The notes below the pieces were generated by a model, which saw nothing but the letters and a program-made list of their open reading frames with translations, searched no databases and had not been told where the DNA came from. Of a DNA stretch of 15,090 nt, positions 13,053 to 15,090 are shown in pieces. The position numbers and the translations under genes are program-made. The DNA comes from Planctomycetota bacterium (GTDB lineage: Bacteria > Planctomycetota > UBA1135). The stretch is from positions 1-15,090 of the forward strand of contig JAQBVK010000025.1 of assembly GCA_027623585.1 (NCBI GenBank), written 5' to 3'. Within the stretch, counting starts at the first letter, position 1, and every line of letters starts with the position of its first letter.

Positions 13053-14513
13053 TCAGGATCCGCACTGCCAGCAGAGCCGGGGGTCTTTCACGGCGCGCGC
13101 TTCGTCCACGCGGCCGACCGGAGTGTTGCGCGGGGCTTCGTGCAGGCACGGATCGCCGGCCTCGGCTTCGCGAGCGATTTGCGCCATCGCCGCCGCGAAG
13201 GCGTCGAGCGTCTCCTTCGATTCGGTTTCGGTGGGTTCAGCCATGATCGCCTCGTTGACGACCAGCGGGAAGTAGACCGTCGGCGGGTGGTAGCCGAGTT
13301 CGATCAGGCGCTTGGCGACGTCCATGGTGTGGGCACCCTTGTCGCGCATGCTCCGCGTTGGACGCGCGACGAACTCGTGCATGCAGACTCGATCGAAGGG
13401 CACGCGCCAGTGGTCGCGCACCAAGACGCGCAAGTAGTTGGCGTTCAGCACCGCGTTCTCGGCCACGCGGCGCATGCCTTCCGCGCCGAGTCGCCGGACG
13501 TAACACCACGCGCGCAGCAGCACCAAGAAGTTGCCGTGGAATCCGCGCAGGCGTCCGAAGGCCTGAGCACTCTCTTCCAACCGGAAAATTCCATCCTCGT
13601 CTCGCACCACGCGCGGATTCGGCAGCCACGGCGCAAGCTCTTCCGTCACGCAGATCGGTCCGGCGCCCGGGCCGCCGCCGCCGTGCGGAGTGGACATGGT
13701 CTTGTGCAGGTTGAGGTGCATCATGTCCACGCCGAAGTCCGCCGGGCGCGCGACGCCGACGATTGCGTTGAAATTCGCGCCGTCCATGTAGACCTTGCCG
13801 CCCGCCTCGTGGACCAAGCGGCAGATCTCAGCGATGTTCTCCTCGAACAAGCCAAGGGTGTTCGGGTTGGTGATCATCAAGCCGGCGGTGTCCGGACCGA
13901 GATGCGCCTTCACGTCCTCCGGGTCGCAGAGTCCGCGTTCGTCGCTGTGCACCGTGACCACCTTGAACCCGGCGAGGGTGCACGATGCCGGGTTGGTGCC
14001 GTGCGCGCTGTCAGGGATCAGGATCGTGCGCCGATGCGACTCGCCGCGCGCATCGAGCCAGCCGCGCAGCACCATCAATGCCGAGAGTTCGCCGTGCGCG
14101 CCCGCTGCCGGGTGCAGCGTGACGCCGGGCAAGCCGGTCAGAACGCCGAGGTCGTGCGCGAGTTCGTGCATCACGCGTAGCGCGCCTTGCACGTCGGCTT
14201 CGTTCTGCCACGGGTGGAGGCCGGACCACGCGGTCTGCGCGGCGATGGCCTCGTGCACAACCGGGTTGTACTTCATCGTGCAGGAGCCCAGCGGATAGAA
14301 GTTCGTGCTGATGCCGAAGTTCTTCTGCGAGAGTCGTGTGAAGTGGCGCAGCAGATCGAGCTCGCCGGTTTCGGGCAGTGCCGGCGGCGCCACGCGCAAT
14401 TCTTCGGCGGGCAAGCCAGAGACCGCGAGTGCGCGATCGGCGCCCTTGACGCGGAAGCAGCGGCGACCGGGACGCGAATCCTCGGAGAGCAGCGGAACGG
14501 GGATGAGATTCAC
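13053..14513 (-). CDS. gcvPB: Glycine dehydrogenase (decarboxylating) subunit 2
   Basis: GcvPB is the PLP-carrying half of the split P protein. With GcvPA it decarboxylates glycine and passes the aminomethyl group to lipoylated GcvH. The 486 residues match the family length. Motifs are FTRLSQKNFGISTNFYPLGS followed by CTMKYNP, LHPAAGAHGEL, DSAHGTNPASC, MDGANFNAIVG, and the PLP-lysine region LNLHKTMSTPHGGGGPGAGP with Lys271. The GTG start at 14513 overlaps the gcvPA stop by 4 bp and has AGGAGG 7 nt upstream. The frame stays open to 14630, but that extension is just gcvPA sequence in another frame. The C-terminus ends in a Cys-containing tail (CWQCGS). Confidence 0.97.
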   Translation of the reverse strand: MNLIPVPLLSEDSRPGRRCFRVKGADRALAVSGLPAEELRVAPPALPETGELDLLRHFTRLSQKNFGISTNFYPLGSCTMKYNPVVHEAIAAQTAWSGLHPWQNEADVQGALRVMHELAHDLGVLTGLPGVTLHPAAGAHGELSALMVLRGWLDARGESHRRTILIPDSAHGTNPASCTLAGFKVVTVHSDERGLCDPEDVKAHLGPDTAGLMITNPNTLGLFEENIAEICRLVHEAGGKVYMDGANFNAIVGVARPADFGVDMMHLNLHKTMSTPHGGGGPGAGPICVTEELAPWLPNPRVVRDEDGIFRLEESAQAFGRLRGFHGNFLVLLRAWCYVRRLGAEGMRRVAENAVLNANYLRVLVRDHWRVPFDRVCMHEFVARPTRSMRDKGAHTMDVAKRLIELGYHPPTVYFPLVVNEAIMAEPTETESKETLDAFAAAMAQIAREAEAGDPCLHEAPRNTPVGRVDEARAVKDPRLCWQCGS

Positions 14514-15090
14514 CGTGCCGCCTCCTGGCGCGCAAAGCGCGCCGCGACCGCTGCAAGCCGCGCGATGTCCTCGGGCTGCGTGCGCTCCGTGCAGGCGAGC
14601 GTGAACACGCCTTCGAGCTCGGCGTACCAACGCGACACGGCGATGCCGCCGTGGAGGTCTTCCGCGCGCAGGGCGGCGCGGAAGGCGGCGACGTCGGCGT
14701 CGGAAGCGAGGCGGAAAGCAGCCTCGCGAAAGAAGGGCGCGTCCGGGAAGGCCAGCGGCACGCCGGCCGCGGCGAGCGCATCAGCGAGCTCCAGCATGCG
14801 CTGGCGCGAGACGCAGGCGACTTCTTCCAGACCCTTCGGTCCCAGCGTCGCCATGTGGATGCAGCCGCGCAGCGCGATCAGAGAATTGTTGGTGCAGATG
14901 TTGCTCGTGGCCTTCTCGCGGCGGATGTGCTGTTCCCGCGTTTGGAAGGTGAGCGTGAAGGCGCGGCGGCCCTGCTTGTCCTGGCTGATGCCGACCAAGC
15001 GGCCGGGCATGCGCCGTACGTGCGCCATGCGCGTCGCGAAGAAGCCGAAGTAGGGACCTCCGAAACCGAGCGGTACGCCGAGCGGCTGGG
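14510..15090 (-). CDS. gcvPA: Glycine dehydrogenase (decarboxylating) subunit 1, C-terminal part
   Basis: The frame is open from the right edge (bases 15090-15089 belong to a split codon) and encodes the last 192 residues of GcvPA, roughly 40 percent of a normal subunit. It begins QPLGVPLGFGGPYFGFFATR and continues with RRMPGRLVGIS, then TFQTREQHIRREKATSNICT, all diagnostic of GcvPA. GcvPA pairs with GcvPB to form the glycine decarboxylase of the glycine cleavage system, which feeds one-carbon units to tetrahydrofolate. The N-terminal part, and probably gcvT and gcvH, would lie beyond the right edge. The stop TGA overlaps the gcvPB GTG. Confidence 0.96.
   Translation of the reverse strand, partial: QPLGVPLGFGGPYFGFFATRMAHVRRMPGRLVGISQDKQGRRAFTLTFQTREQHIRREKATSNICTNNSLIALRGCIHMATLGPKGLEEVACVSRQRMLELADALAAAGVPLAFPDAPFFREAAFRLASDADVAAFRAALRAEDLHGGIAVSRWYAELEGVFTLACTERTQPEDIARLAAVAARFARQEAAR
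14521..14526 (-). promoter_or_regulatory. Ribosome binding site for gcvPB (AGGAGG)
   Basis: On the minus strand a perfect AGGAGG inside the last codons of gcvPA lies 7 nt before the GTG at 14513. It settles the gcvPB start and implies translational coupling. Confidence 0.75.

Noticed and set aside
12536..14180. Plus-strand open frames opposite the LtaS-like gene and gcvPB
   Set aside because: They mirror strongly conserved minus-strand genes and have shadow-like composition.
14514..14630. Longer gcvPB start at 14630
   Set aside because: The extra residues are the gcvPA C-terminus in another frame; the GTG at 14513 has a perfect ribosome site and normal family length.
1..15090. Mobile element, CRISPR array, prophage or defence island
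   Set aside because: No transposase, integrase, direct-repeat array, terminal inverted repeats or phage genes were seen; the tRNA has no adjacent attachment repeat that I could find.

Overview
The window looks like chromosomal housekeeping DNA from a GC-rich, diderm-type bacterium, most likely a planctomycete. This is an inference. It rests on the adjacent coaE and rho genes (an order I recall from Planctomycetota), the GC-rich codon use, the split two-subunit glycine decarboxylase (gcvPA/gcvPB), and several genes without a Shine-Dalgarno sequence. No phage, transposon, CRISPR or plasmid signature is visible. Both ends cut through genes: rho on the left and gcvPA on the right.

Left block (1-2830). 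coaE and rho run leftward. Diverging from them is a 407-residue membrane-anchored coiled-coil protein with a barrel-like middle and a C-terminal domain that reads like BRCT; its intergenic leader carries two near-identical tandem GC hairpins. This gene ends in a textbook intrinsic terminator.

Second block (2853-5122, rightward). tatC (twin-arginine translocase core) overlaps cinA (MoCF/PncC family) by 4 bp. A tRNA-Gln(UUG) follows, with its own promoter and a strong terminator.

Third block (5143-7734, leftward). thyA and folA overlap by 4 bp and form the dTMP/folate pair. They are followed by a lone PilX-like pilin or pseudopilin gene.

Fourth block (7833-10238, rightward). A large secreted KP-43-like subtilisin has two propeptide-like repeats and an extra C-terminal domain. 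Its apparent terminator lies inside the 3' end of the converging lplA/lipM-like gene.

Fifth block (10257-15090, leftward). gcvPA, gcvPB, an LTA-synthase-type membrane phosphotransferase and a lipoate ligase/octanoyltransferase form a tightly packed operon with two 4-bp overlaps. The lipoylation enzyme fits the glycine cleavage system, whose H protein needs lipoate; the membrane enzyme between them does not fit obviously.

I did not find a clearly new multi-gene system. The best leads are the BRCT-like membrane protein, the terminator embedded in the lplA coding end, the archaeal-like A1-U72 pair of tRNA-Gln, the orphan PilX-like protein, and the altered active-site motifs and doubled propeptide of the protease.
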